A stretch of 64,000 bases of DNA from AV80 sp035536995 (GTDB taxonomy: Bacteria; Verrucomicrobiota; Verrucomicrobiia; Chthoniobacterales; UBA10450): the NCBI GenBank assembly GCA_035536995.1, contig DATLNB010000001.1:62001-126000 (forward strand). The letters run 5' to 3'. A program made the translations under genes and the position numbers. This document shows positions 9,155-17,700 of the stretch, piece by piece (the first letter of the stretch is position 1; each line of letters starts with the position of its first letter). The notes under the pieces are model-generated. The model searched no databases, was not told the origin of the DNA, and saw only the letters and a list, made by a program, of their open reading frames with translations.

Positions 9155-9973
9155 TCAATAGCTTTCGGCGCGCCCGGGGAAATCGATCGGGGGGAGGTGC
9201 ATGTCAGATGTCGATGCACGGCCGTCCGCCATTTGGTCTATCGCTTTGTTCGGTGCCAGTGTCATGCCTGAAAAGCAGGCGACCACAAAACGGTGTTTCT
9301 CCCATTCGTCGACAAACAGACGGCACTGCCTGGGCCCGTCGCCTCCGGCGGCATAGGCGATTCCGAAACCGAAGTCGTAATCCCAGCTCTTACCCGGCTG
9401 CGAAGGCAAACCCACGTAGTAGCGGAGATCGCGGCAAATATCGGCGAGAAGAGGCCCACTCGATGTAGCGCCCCGGGAAAACTTCGTTTCGCCGACGAGG
9501 GCAAACTTCTCTTTCTCTCTGTGGACGATACCGAAATCCGGACACGGCTGATAGCCACGGCTATCCGGTGGATAAGCCTTCCCTGTCTTCGATACCCGTT
9601 GATAATTGGTGCCCCACGTGAATGTAGAGAAACCCGACTGACCAACTGCAGGAGTGTAAACCTGAGCGAGAGTAGATACACCTTCGCAACGAAGCGCGCT
9701 CCGAATCTGTCCAAGCGTGAGCCCGAGTTTAGATTGCAGATAGTGGGTTGCAACCGAATCGACGACTGGCAAAACACAGTCCTTACAAAAGCGCGTCTCG
9801 GTGTGCCTTGGAGCATGTGACTCGATGTCCGCCACTCGCTGAAGCACGGCAGCAGTATCGGAGAGACTATCGCGCAGCGCGCAATAGAGTAGTTGGCAAA
9901 ATTCCCCGGCGTTGTCGAGGTCAGTTGTCATGCGCTGTGCGAGACCGTCGGTGTCAGGCCGATGCCGGTTCAC
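9155..9973 (-). CDS. PD-(D/E)XK-type nuclease-like protein
   Basis: 272 residues. The core carries P145-D146 (CPDFGIVH) followed by E162-x-K164 (LVGETKF), the D...ExK spacing of the restriction-endonuclease fold. Hydrophobic strands surround both motifs, and an N-terminal helical region contains several Cys residues (FCKDCVLP). The start is 6 bases after the stop of the small upstream gene, so the two form an operon. Probable role: DNA cleavage in defence or element maintenance; the target is unknown. A Met at residue 15 is an alternative start. Confidence 0.6.
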   Translation of the reverse strand: MNRHRPDTDGLAQRMTTDLDNAGEFCQLLYCALRDSLSDTAAVLQRVADIESHAPRHTETRFCKDCVLPVVDSVATHYLQSKLGLTLGQIRSALRCEGVSTLAQVYTPAVGQSGFSTFTWGTNYQRVSKTGKAYPPDSRGYQPCPDFGIVHREKEKFALVGETKFSRGATSSGPLLADICRDLRYYVGLPSQPGKSWDYDFGFGIAYAAGGDGPRQCRLFVDEWEKHRFVVACFSGMTLAPNKAIDQMADGRASTSDMHLPPIDFPGRAESY

Positions 9974-9979
9974 AAAGTT

Positions 9980-10264
9980 CTATGGATCGATCAGTCTTCC
10001 ACAAATCAGCCATGCATCTCCACCGTCTAGCACAGCACACACGTTCCACAGATCAATAGCCCTTTCCAAGTCGCCCCGTGCTCTCGTGCTTATGTCCCCC
10101 GGCTGTTTCAGGACAATTTCTCTCGTGGGAGCGTCCGTCGCAAGATCGTATACAATTTGTGGTGCTAGCGCGGTAACGACTTGCTCGAAAGACAGCTTGA
10201 TGACAGCGAGCGCCTCATGATGAATGGGCGGAATCAGGATCGTCGGCGGGTTCGGACGCGACAT
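9980..10264 (-). CDS. Small partner protein of the nuclease operon
   Basis: 94 residues from MSRPNPPTILIPP; an upstream Met (10315) would add 17 residues overlapping the divergent pseudogene start. It is mostly helical and contains no recognisable motif. Its tight spacing to the nuclease gene suggests a regulator, an antidote or a second subunit, but the sequence does not say which. Confidence 0.5.
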   Translation of the reverse strand: MSRPNPPTILIPPIHHEALAVIKLSFEQVVTALAPQIVYDLATDAPTREIVLKQPGDISTRARGDLERAIDLWNVCAVLDGGDAWLICGRLIDP

Positions 10265-10302
10265 TTTCCTCTTATTGATCGTTAACCTGAACGCGCACAA
10301 AC

Positions 10303-11057
10303 ATGAAATATACAACTTCCAAAAGTGGGGTGAAACTATTCGCGGACTTCCGGGACAACCTTATAATCGACCGATACGACCCCGAATTCATCGGGATGCG
10401 CGGCAGCAAGCTTCGGTGGATGAGCAGCGAAAACAGTGAGGATGCGGTGACTTAGAACGTGTTTCGCAGTTTACGCCAAGTCGATCCTCAGCTCTGGTTC
10501 CCTCGATTATTTGCTGACGCCTTCCCGCAGAATGATGCCGCAGCCGCACGGGTGGTAACCATCGACCTTTGGAAGAGACTTTCGCCACCGGTCAGTCTGC
10601 GCCTCAAGGTCGCGTAAGGGCAGTCGGAAGTTGATGTCATCATCGAGACTGAGTCGCTCGTCTGGTTCTTGGAAGCGAAATACAAATCGGATATTAGCAA
10701 ACGAACGAAGCACGACCCTGAGCGCGAGCAAATCATCCGCAACGTCGACGTGGGATCGTGTATGCAGGCCGTCGGAAGTTCTATTTTTCGCTGCTAATCT
10801 TAGACGAGTTTCATACGCCGGTGGGCAAGTCTTTGATCGAGGAGTACACGCAGAGTCCCGACTCGATCATCGCGCGGCTCAGCCATCGAGAAGACAAGAT
10901 CGGTAATCTTTGCGGCGTCGGGCTCCTGACATGGCCGCAAGTGCTTCGCGTCATGGCGTTCTGCGAAGGAATCGCCGTTCGGCTCGACGAAAAGCATTTC
11001 CTTGCCCACGCGATTGAATGGATGCGTGCGAAAGGACTTAGGCCCGTCGCAATCTGA
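10303..11057 (+). pseudogene. Broken PD-(D/E)XK nuclease gene
   Basis: Reading from ATG 10303 gives a continuous protein-like sequence interrupted by TAG at 10453 and TAA at 10615. It runs into TAA at 10795, while the homologous continuation resumes in another frame from about 10758 and ends at 11057. The middle holds the nuclease core VDVIIETESLVWFLEAKYK, i.e. D followed by E-x-K, then an IIRNVDVGS helix. The C-terminal part (FYFSLLILDEF..., HFLAHAIEWM) is helical. Two in-frame stops plus one frameshift mean it cannot make the full ~250-residue product. Readthrough from sequencing error is unlikely with three lesions. Confidence 0.65.
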
Positions 11058-11080
11058 GGTGCCGACCCACGGGATCGTGG

Positions 11081-11267
11081 CTACATCACCTGAGGAGATT
11101 TTACTCCCTTCGGGGTGGTCGCGGCCCTCGCAAATTCTCCGGCTGCGGCGCTGGCGTTGAAGCGTGCGACTTCTGATCGGAGGATGTAAAGGCGTCCGCA
11201 GATGTTGATCGTGCTCAGCATCCCTATTTTGCACCAGCGCCGCACCGTAGCCGACGAGAGGCCCGGC
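11081..11267 (-). pseudogene. Remnant of excisionase-like HTH gene, copy 1
   Basis: The minus strand reads KIGMLSTINICGRLYILRSEVARFNASAAAGEFA in three short stretches that match the C-terminal part of the intact gene at 26861-27103, but the first third is missing. Homology stops near 11267, just before the stop codon of the next gene. The same 3' end occurs again at 21694-21792. These are probably scars of successive insertions or recombination at one site. Confidence 0.65.
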
Positions 11268-11296
11268 GTCCTGCGCTGCCCCGGAGGCTGTGGAAA

Positions 11297-12439
11297 TCAA
11301 TCCTTTTTTCGAAACTCTGCGAGGGAATGATTAATTTCTTTTAATTGTTCAAGTGCTTTAACGCCGTCCAGCGTGATAGGCATTTGGTCGGACAAATTCA
11401 TTTCGCCAAAAATCAGTTCGCGCTCTGGCAGGTTCGGGTCCTGGAAGCGGTGATGCTGTTTTTTGAAGTTCTCCAATCGAAATGTATGCCTTAGAAGTTC
11501 CCGCTTTTCAGTTTTGGCTGTTGGCGCAGTGCTGCTCATTCCCGCCGAGTCATCTGCCGTCAAGACTGCTACGATTTCCACAGCCTCCCCATGCGCCTGC
11601 CAATCCTGTGCATCCAAAACCGCGACAAGTAGCCGACTGCCACTCATCGGATGCCAGTCGAAGACTGTCGTGGCCGGCCCTTCGGCCTTAAACGTCCGCT
11701 GGAAGGCTGCGACCATCGCTTCTCGTAGCGCAGCAGCAGCGTTGGCTCGACCAACGCGGGCAGCTTCTGTAAATTTTTGCGTCTCCGAGGGGGTCCAAGT
11801 CGGCCCAGCCGACCGGCCGTTGGGTCCGTTATAACCGGGGGCAGCCTGCTGTGGCATTGCAGCCGACCCAATCCACCAAAGGGCGGCATTCGATCGATTA
11901 TCTGGGTCAAGCCAGGCTCCAGTAGCATCTACTCCGAATGCGATTTCAGTAAACTTTTTGAGCTCTTGGTCAATGCGACTATTCACTTCGGCGTCCGTTA
12001 ATGGACGATACGCGCGGGTCGTCAAATTCTCGAATCGCGACGAACTCACCACATGCTGTTTCACATACTCAGGGTCGGCATTCGGCAAAAGATACAATCG
12101 ACCCCTGAGCGGCAGGTCCCCCTTCGATGTCACGAATACTTCCCAATGCTGATGAGGCTTAGGCAGTTCGCCGCCGATGATTTTCCTGAAGAATTCGCGT
12201 GCCTCTTCCTGCTTCTTCGGATCTTTGCCCCACAGATCTGCCAATTTAATATTCCACATACCGCCCGGCAGGGCCGTGACAGCCGTCGTCGTTACTTCCG
12301 AGATTGTTTGTCTAGTCTTGTCTAACTCGGACTGCAAAGAACTGCGAGTTTCAGCTAGCTGCTTCGAGACATGTTTCGAAAGTCCAAACGCTCCAAGAGC
12401 ACCAATGGCCGCGACCGCTACAGTTCCGAGTATGTTCAT
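11297..12439 (-). CDS. Membrane-anchored coiled-coil hypothetical protein
   Basis: 380 residues from MNILGTVAVAAIGALGAFG. One N-terminal hydrophobic helix (about 3-20) is followed by a coiled-coil-like segment (KQLAETRSSLQSELDKTRQ) and a large soluble domain with Pro/Gly-rich loops. The family is not recognised. The downstream end abuts the HTH remnant. The next 320 bases upstream (12440-12759) contain no gene that I can support. Confidence 0.6.
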   Translation of the reverse strand: MNILGTVAVAAIGALGAFGLSKHVSKQLAETRSSLQSELDKTRQTISEVTTTAVTALPGGMWNIKLADLWGKDPKKQEEAREFFRKIIGGELPKPHQHWEVFVTSKGDLPLRGRLYLLPNADPEYVKQHVVSSSRFENLTTRAYRPLTDAEVNSRIDQELKKFTEIAFGVDATGAWLDPDNRSNAALWWIGSAAMPQQAAPGYNGPNGRSAGPTWTPSETQKFTEAARVGRANAAAALREAMVAAFQRTFKAEGPATTVFDWHPMSGSRLLVAVLDAQDWQAHGEAVEIVAVLTADDSAGMSSTAPTAKTEKRELLRHTFRLENFKKQHHRFQDPNLPERELIFGEMNLSDQMPITLDGVKALEQLKEINHSLAEFRKKD

Positions 12440-12759
12440 GCACGCTCCATGACGATTCTTCGACGCAGTTTCTCGCGCCTAGGTTCACTCCAGTTTCGGC
12501 AAAAGTGTTCGAACGAGGGGGGCATTTGGCCAGAATGCGCCTAGAGCATCAAACAATGCAAACAAAAAGTTTCACCATTGGGCGTGCGTAACAAAAGGAG
12601 GGCTAATTATACCCATCGTTCCGATCGCCATTTCCCTCGAATGCCGCCGCTATTTTATTATTAGGCACCGAATTTGGGAGTCGAAGAGAATGTTTCCGGC
12701 CGTCGCCGTGAGATTGACACACCCCTCGAGAGTAATACAATCCGACCTGACGGAATCTG

Positions 12760-13251
12760 ATGATGCGCTACGCCCGCCTTTACACATGCTTCGCAATGGC
12801 GATAGCTTGCACCACCAGCGCTACGGCACAGGACTTCATCAAAGCTCCCAATGGCACATATTGGAAGATCGACGCTGGGTTGAGACGGATGTTTACGTCC
12901 TCGGAGTCAATTGAAGGATATGGATTCAAAACCACTTCTGCGGTGTCCGTGAACCAACAGCAGTTCGACGCTTATCCAGTCGGGACGCCGCTCCCGGAGC
13001 GAAAGATTGTTGACCAAACGATGAGAATCCCCGCACAGGAATGGGGCGAGGTACGAATTCCGGTTGAGGGTTGGCTGCTCATCGGTGTGCCGCATGTCGA
13101 GAACGGCAGTCAGATCGAAGTCCTCGACATTCTCAATGCGAGCGGCGACACGATTGCGATCAAAGTTCGGTCGCACAACCCGAACTTGATGGTAATGGGC
13201 TTTGGCCAGGGTCGGACAGTCACAGTGCGCGTGACACTCGAGCGGCGTTAG
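12760..13251 (+). CDS. Secreted hypothetical protein
   Basis: About 163 residues. The start is MMRYARL or the second Met. A signal peptide ends at about residue 24 (TTSATAQ-D). The mature part has an aromatic FIKAPNGTYWKID stretch and then a beta-rich domain ending RTVTVRVTLERR. Twenty bases separate it from the following exported protein in the same direction, so the two may be co-transcribed. The family is not recognised. Confidence 0.55.
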   Translation: MMRYARLYTCFAMAIACTTSATAQDFIKAPNGTYWKIDAGLRRMFTSSESIEGYGFKTTSAVSVNQQQFDAYPVGTPLPERKIVDQTMRIPAQEWGEVRIPVEGWLLIGVPHVENGSQIEVLDILNASGDTIAIKVRSHNPNLMVMGFGQGRTVTVRVTLERR

Positions 13252-13270
13252 CGGGCTTTGCGGTAATAGA

Positions 13271-13894
13271 GTGAAGAACTGCGGCCTTAATGCGATTGCT
13301 CTCCTGCTACTGCTAGCGCTAAGTGCGGACTCCAATGAGATAGAAATCGCCGTAGACGAAACTGGTTTAACCGGACACGCGTGGGCGGTCGTAAGATGTG
13401 TTAACCGCACGGCCAAGATCAGCTTCGGTCCGGCTGATCCGAAGGATCTAGCGCTAATATACAAAGCGGTTCCGTCGACGAACGACTATAAAACGCGTGC
13501 GCCGACTGTAACCCACTCGATACGGCTAAACGAGGAGGAGTGTCGCAGCATGATTAAGCAAGTGAAGCGCGTTGAGGGCATTGAATACCAATTGGCGGTG
13601 CATAACTGCACCACTGCGGTTCTCAACGTTCTAAAAGCTGGGGGTGTGAATATATACAGCGATCAGGGTGGCCTGAAGCGATATATCGAGCTTCCTTTTG
13701 AGACGCCAAGGGCCCTAGCCGACGAGCTTCGAAGGCGAAATCGAGAACAAGCTCAGCCGCCAGGAAAAGAGCCGCCAGGAAAAGAGACCAATCGGCAAAT
13801 GCGTTGGCGCTGTAACTGGAAGGGTGTTTTGCATCCGGCGGCACACCACTGCGGAAGGCCCGAGTTGGGTGGATCGTGGGAGGTGGCGCCGTAA
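13271..13894 (+). CDS. Secreted protein, possible permuted NlpC/P60-like hydrolase
   Basis: 207 residues from a GTG start with a short leader (CGLNAIALLLLLALSAD). H36 in GHAWAVV and C113 in VHNCTTAVLNVL sit in the His-before-Cys order of circularly permuted NlpC/P60 (papain-like) domains, where HNCTT resembles the catalytic Cys helix. This is a motif-level suggestion only. The C-terminus contains a PPGKE repeat and a Cys/Trp-rich tail. It may act in the periplasm on peptide or amide bonds. Confidence 0.45.
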   Translation: MKNCGLNAIALLLLLALSADSNEIEIAVDETGLTGHAWAVVRCVNRTAKISFGPADPKDLALIYKAVPSTNDYKTRAPTVTHSIRLNEEECRSMIKQVKRVEGIEYQLAVHNCTTAVLNVLKAGGVNIYSDQGGLKRYIELPFETPRALADELRRRNREQAQPPGKEPPGKETNRQMRWRCNWKGVLHPAAHHCGRPELGGSWEVAP

Positions 13895-13996
13895 GATCAG
13901 AGGGTGAATATACTTGGCGCGGCATGCGTTCGGGTTCAAGGGCCGACCACCCGAGGACCGTCGCTCATAAGGCAACCCGTTCGGTAGCGGTATCGC

Positions 13997-14032
13997 CATC
14001 CGTTGTCAGCGGATGACGGTGTCGCTACTCAT
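13997..14032. repeat. Hairpin-bearing dispersed repeat, copy 2
   Basis: This copy matches 2731-2766: CATCCG, a loop one base shorter, CGGATG, then ACGGTGTCGCTACTCAT. It lies in the ~290-base spacer after the putative NlpC/P60-like gene, and like copy 1 it sits downstream of a gene end. Confidence 0.6.
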
Positions 14033-14184
14033 ATCTGCAACACTTTCCGGCTTAAAACGGCTTCATTTTACTAGGGAAGTAAGGCGGCGTTGCTATTTTG
14101 TTGCTGTGTTTGGCTTGTGAAGAGCCAAAATTGCGGGCGCGCGCCTCGCCGTAAGCGATCTTGGGCTTGATGTGATCTTCTCCG

Positions 14185-14454
14185 ATGAACCTCACCACTC
14201 AACCAATCGCCATCCCCGGCCAGAGTCGCATCGTCCGTCCCGAATTTATCCGTCTGCCGAAACCCGGCACAACAGATCCCGGGAGCAGCTTGAGCAGACA
14301 CCTAGTCCAGCGGCAAAACTTCAGTCGAGGAAAAACAGCGAGAATCATAGACCGACCCCTTTCTCGGCCCTTAATTGTCGGCTTTAGTGGTGATCCCGTC
14401 CGCTCTCACAAATGCAATAATCCAGAAGGATTTCGCCTCAATAAACCCTGCTAG
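14185..14454 (+). pseudogene. Fragment of small DNA-binding protein gene
   Basis: The 5' part encodes RPEFIRLPKPGT and then SSLSR, similar to the EFVSLPGPGK...SGLSRSTLYQL core of the HTH protein at 27174-27605. The recognition-helix region and the remainder are replaced by unrelated sequence. I read it as a truncated, probably non-functional relative. It lies convergent to the small membrane gene behind the RHS locus. Confidence 0.4.
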
Positions 14455-14749
14455 AGCAGTTGGTAAACGAGATGGCCACCCACAAAATGCTGATTGCGGT
14501 GATTATCCAGCGATGGCTGAGATGATTTCGCCAATCTATAATGATAAAGGCCAACGATAGCAGTCGAAAACCGTAATAACAAAGTCCGGCACGTTGTAAC
14601 CAATCGGTATTCGCATCCAACAAAGTGCGATCAAGTGGCGCGAGCTGTTTATAGACGGTAAAGTGCAGGTCTATCAATCGACCAATTACATGATTGAGGA
14701 ACAGCGTCTGGACGACGAGCAATGCGGTAACTATCGGAAATACCTTCAT
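14438..14749 (-). CDS. Small membrane protein, candidate RHS immunity partner
   Basis: 103 residues from MKVFPIVTALLVVQTLFL. Three hydrophobic segments (about 4-20, 58-73 and 80-96) predict an inner-membrane protein. It starts 12 bases after the stop of the large RHS gene on the same strand, the position where polymorphic-toxin loci place the immunity gene. The assignment rests on position and size, as no family is recognised. Confidence 0.5.
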   Translation of the reverse strand: MKVFPIVTALLVVQTLFLNHVIGRLIDLHFTVYKQLAPLDRTLLDANTDWLQRAGLCYYGFRLLSLAFIIIDWRNHLSHRWIITAISILWVAISFTNCSSRVY

Positions 14750-14760
14750 CAACTTCTCCC

Positions 14761-17700
14761 TCAACGGCCGTTCAATCCGTTTAGATACTCCAAAAGGACC
14801 GCGTCGCTCTGCTGATAAACACGCTGATGAAACCCTGACGGATCTAGTTGTTGAGGACCTTGCCCGAACCAGATGAATAAGTCCTTTAACCACCCATTGT
14901 GAACGTGATAAAGCTCGTGCGCGAAGGCCTCGACGTAGGCCGCGTCAGAACGGAGGGCAGAGGGATCAAGGGTGATAACGCGGTTAAACGGATTAATGGA
15001 GGTACCTGCTGGGCGGCCGTCCTGGGCTGAACCTAACACTGGCTGATTTTGCCTGGGTCGCAACTCAGGGTGGCGAGCCGCGATCCAGTTGGTCGCACGA
15101 GCAAGCATTGCACCCGGGCTATTTGTAATTATGGGAAGGAAACTCCATTGGCCAGCCACGTTCGGCACGGCCGCAGGCGACCCAATTACGAACACGTGTA
15201 GGGTCGCCAACGTGTCATTGTCCTGAATGTAAATCGTCGTGTAGCCTGGACCGGTTGGCGAACTACTGCCAGCACTACCACCGCGAGAACGCCCTCCTCC
15301 GCCGGCGCCGGACCACGGCCCACCACCGTTTCCTGCGCCTCCACTAGTCGACCCACTTTGCCGTCCGTTCCAACCTGCGGTTGGGGTGCCGTCTGGGTTG
15401 CTCCAGAAGCCCTGTGTCGCGCTGCCAGACCACTGCGCGTTTGATCCCCCGAGATTCCAGTTGTAATCGCCCCACCCCCCGGGGCCCCCCGGATTGATCG
15501 CCTCGTTTTGAAGCGCTTGCTCCCGACTAAGCAACCCGCTTGGGTCAGCGGAGTTAACTGAATCACCTCCACAGTACCGGTAGAGATTACCGTCACCGGC
15601 GGCGAATCCTAGTGGGTCCGCCTGCATGAACCGGCCGAGGGAGGGATGGTAAAATCGGTTCCGGTAATCATACACGCCCAATTCCTGATGCCATTCGCGC
15701 CCCGAAAACATGAATCGATTTTTCAATGGGGAGCTGGTCTTCAGAATGCCGCTTCCGTCGAAAATCTGCGGTTCTCCGGAAAACCGGTAGATATATCTCT
15801 CTTTAATCGACGAATAATCAAACAGGTGGGAAGTGTTGCCCCGCCCGTCCTGGGTGTACCAGATGTCACCAGAAACGCCGCCGGCCCGCACCACGATTTC
15901 ATCTGTTTGCGCTCCATGTATGTAGTAATTCAGAAGGTTGTCATATCGGTCTCGTTCCTCGAGCAAGTTCCAGCCATCCCATACGTTCCGGACGATTTTG
16001 TTATTATCTTGATTGATCCTCCGCGCGATTTGCCGGTTTAAACCATCATACCAGAACTCGACCGAGTTTGCGCCCTTCACCGCCGCGGTCAACCGACTTT
16101 GCGCGTCGTACGTATACGTCCATCCATCGTATGTTTCTAAATTAGCAGTCGCATCCCAGGTGGCCGGGGCTCCGCTTACGCTGGTGTATTCATTCAAATC
16201 GTTGGGCGTCCACGTGCCAGGAGCACCGTTCCTTGTGACTTGAGTCCGGTTCCCAGCTGGGTCATAAACCAGTGACGTGACTTCACTGCCTCCTGTTACG
16301 ACTTGGTTGCTGAGAGATCCGTTCGCATTAAAGCCAGTAACCTGTCCGGACTTGTCATATGAAAACCCGTCGGCCAAGCCTGCGTCACGCTGCTCATATT
16401 TGAGCCGATTAACTTCATCGAATGCGTAGTCAAACCGCGCGACCTCGACGCCGTTCATAACGTGGCGCATCCATGCGCTTCTGTTCAGAGCATCGACCGG
16501 GGCGTAGTCAGTGACCACGCCATTGTAAAGACCGCGGGTTTTTCGGTTGCCTGCCCGGTCATAGTCGTAGGATACCAAGCCGACATCCCCCGCATTCAGG
16601 ATACCTTTCAATTGATTGCGCCCCGTATAAGAATACTTATATAGCGACCCGAAAGGATAGGTCAGAGATTTGCGATTACCGTCGGCATCGTAAGTGTAAA
16701 TGTTAGTGTGGTCGTAATTGCTCCCGGTCAGTTCCCGGTGACTTTTCAGCAAATTGTCGTCGTAGTACGCAAGCTCGATGGTGGCATCTGCGTTTGTGAT
16801 GTGCTTCAAACGGGACGCGGCATCATACCCCATGGTTTGCCCGGATGTGTAACCATCATCCCAGGTGAACCCGATCGGGCGATTGAACGTGTCGTAGGCG
16901 AAAGTTTGTGTCCGCCCGGCCCGGTTTTTATATGTTGTGACAGTTCCGGTAATGGAGTTGTACGTGTAGGATTCAGATCGAGCAATGCCGCCTGAATCAG
17001 AGGGGTACGTTCGCGTCTTCAGGCGCGCCAAGTCATCGTATTCAAACGTGTAGAGTTTGCCATTCGGATCCAGGCGGGTTTGCATTGGGCCACCGGCCGA
17101 CCAGGTGTAGTTTGTAACCGCGTCCGGTGTCGGCGCTTGGATAATTCGCTCGCGTAGCGGCCGGTTTAGCCCGTCGTAATCCTCATATCTGACGATTTGA
17201 CCGTTTGGCCGCTCGATTGAATAGGTTCGGCCGAATGCATCGTACTTGTACGACGTCGATTTAGACAGCGCATCAAGAATGCTCATCACGCGGTTCCGCT
17301 CGTCGTACGCGCGAGTCGTGACCCGCGCGGCGCTTGGTGCTCCCGTCTGCGGGTCCGATTCCTTGATCATTGTCATGTTTCCCGCATTGTCGTAGTCCAT
17401 CGACGTCGTCGCCGAATCAGTGGTCCCGTCAGCCGCACTGTGGGTGACGGAAGTGCGTCGCCGATTCGCATCGTAAAGTGCTTTGATCAGTTTGCCGCTT
17501 TGAAGCTCGATCCTGGTTGGGTTCGAGTCGGCGTGCGTGTAATCGTTGATGGGGCGCTGAAATGTATCGTAGAATGTAGAGATCGTTCGCGGCGTATTGT
17601 CGCCAGGAGATCGACGCGGGGTCGTGATGGTGCGAATCCGACGATAGTCATCGTACGTGTAACTGGTCACATAACCGAGTGGGTCAGTGATGGACGTCAG

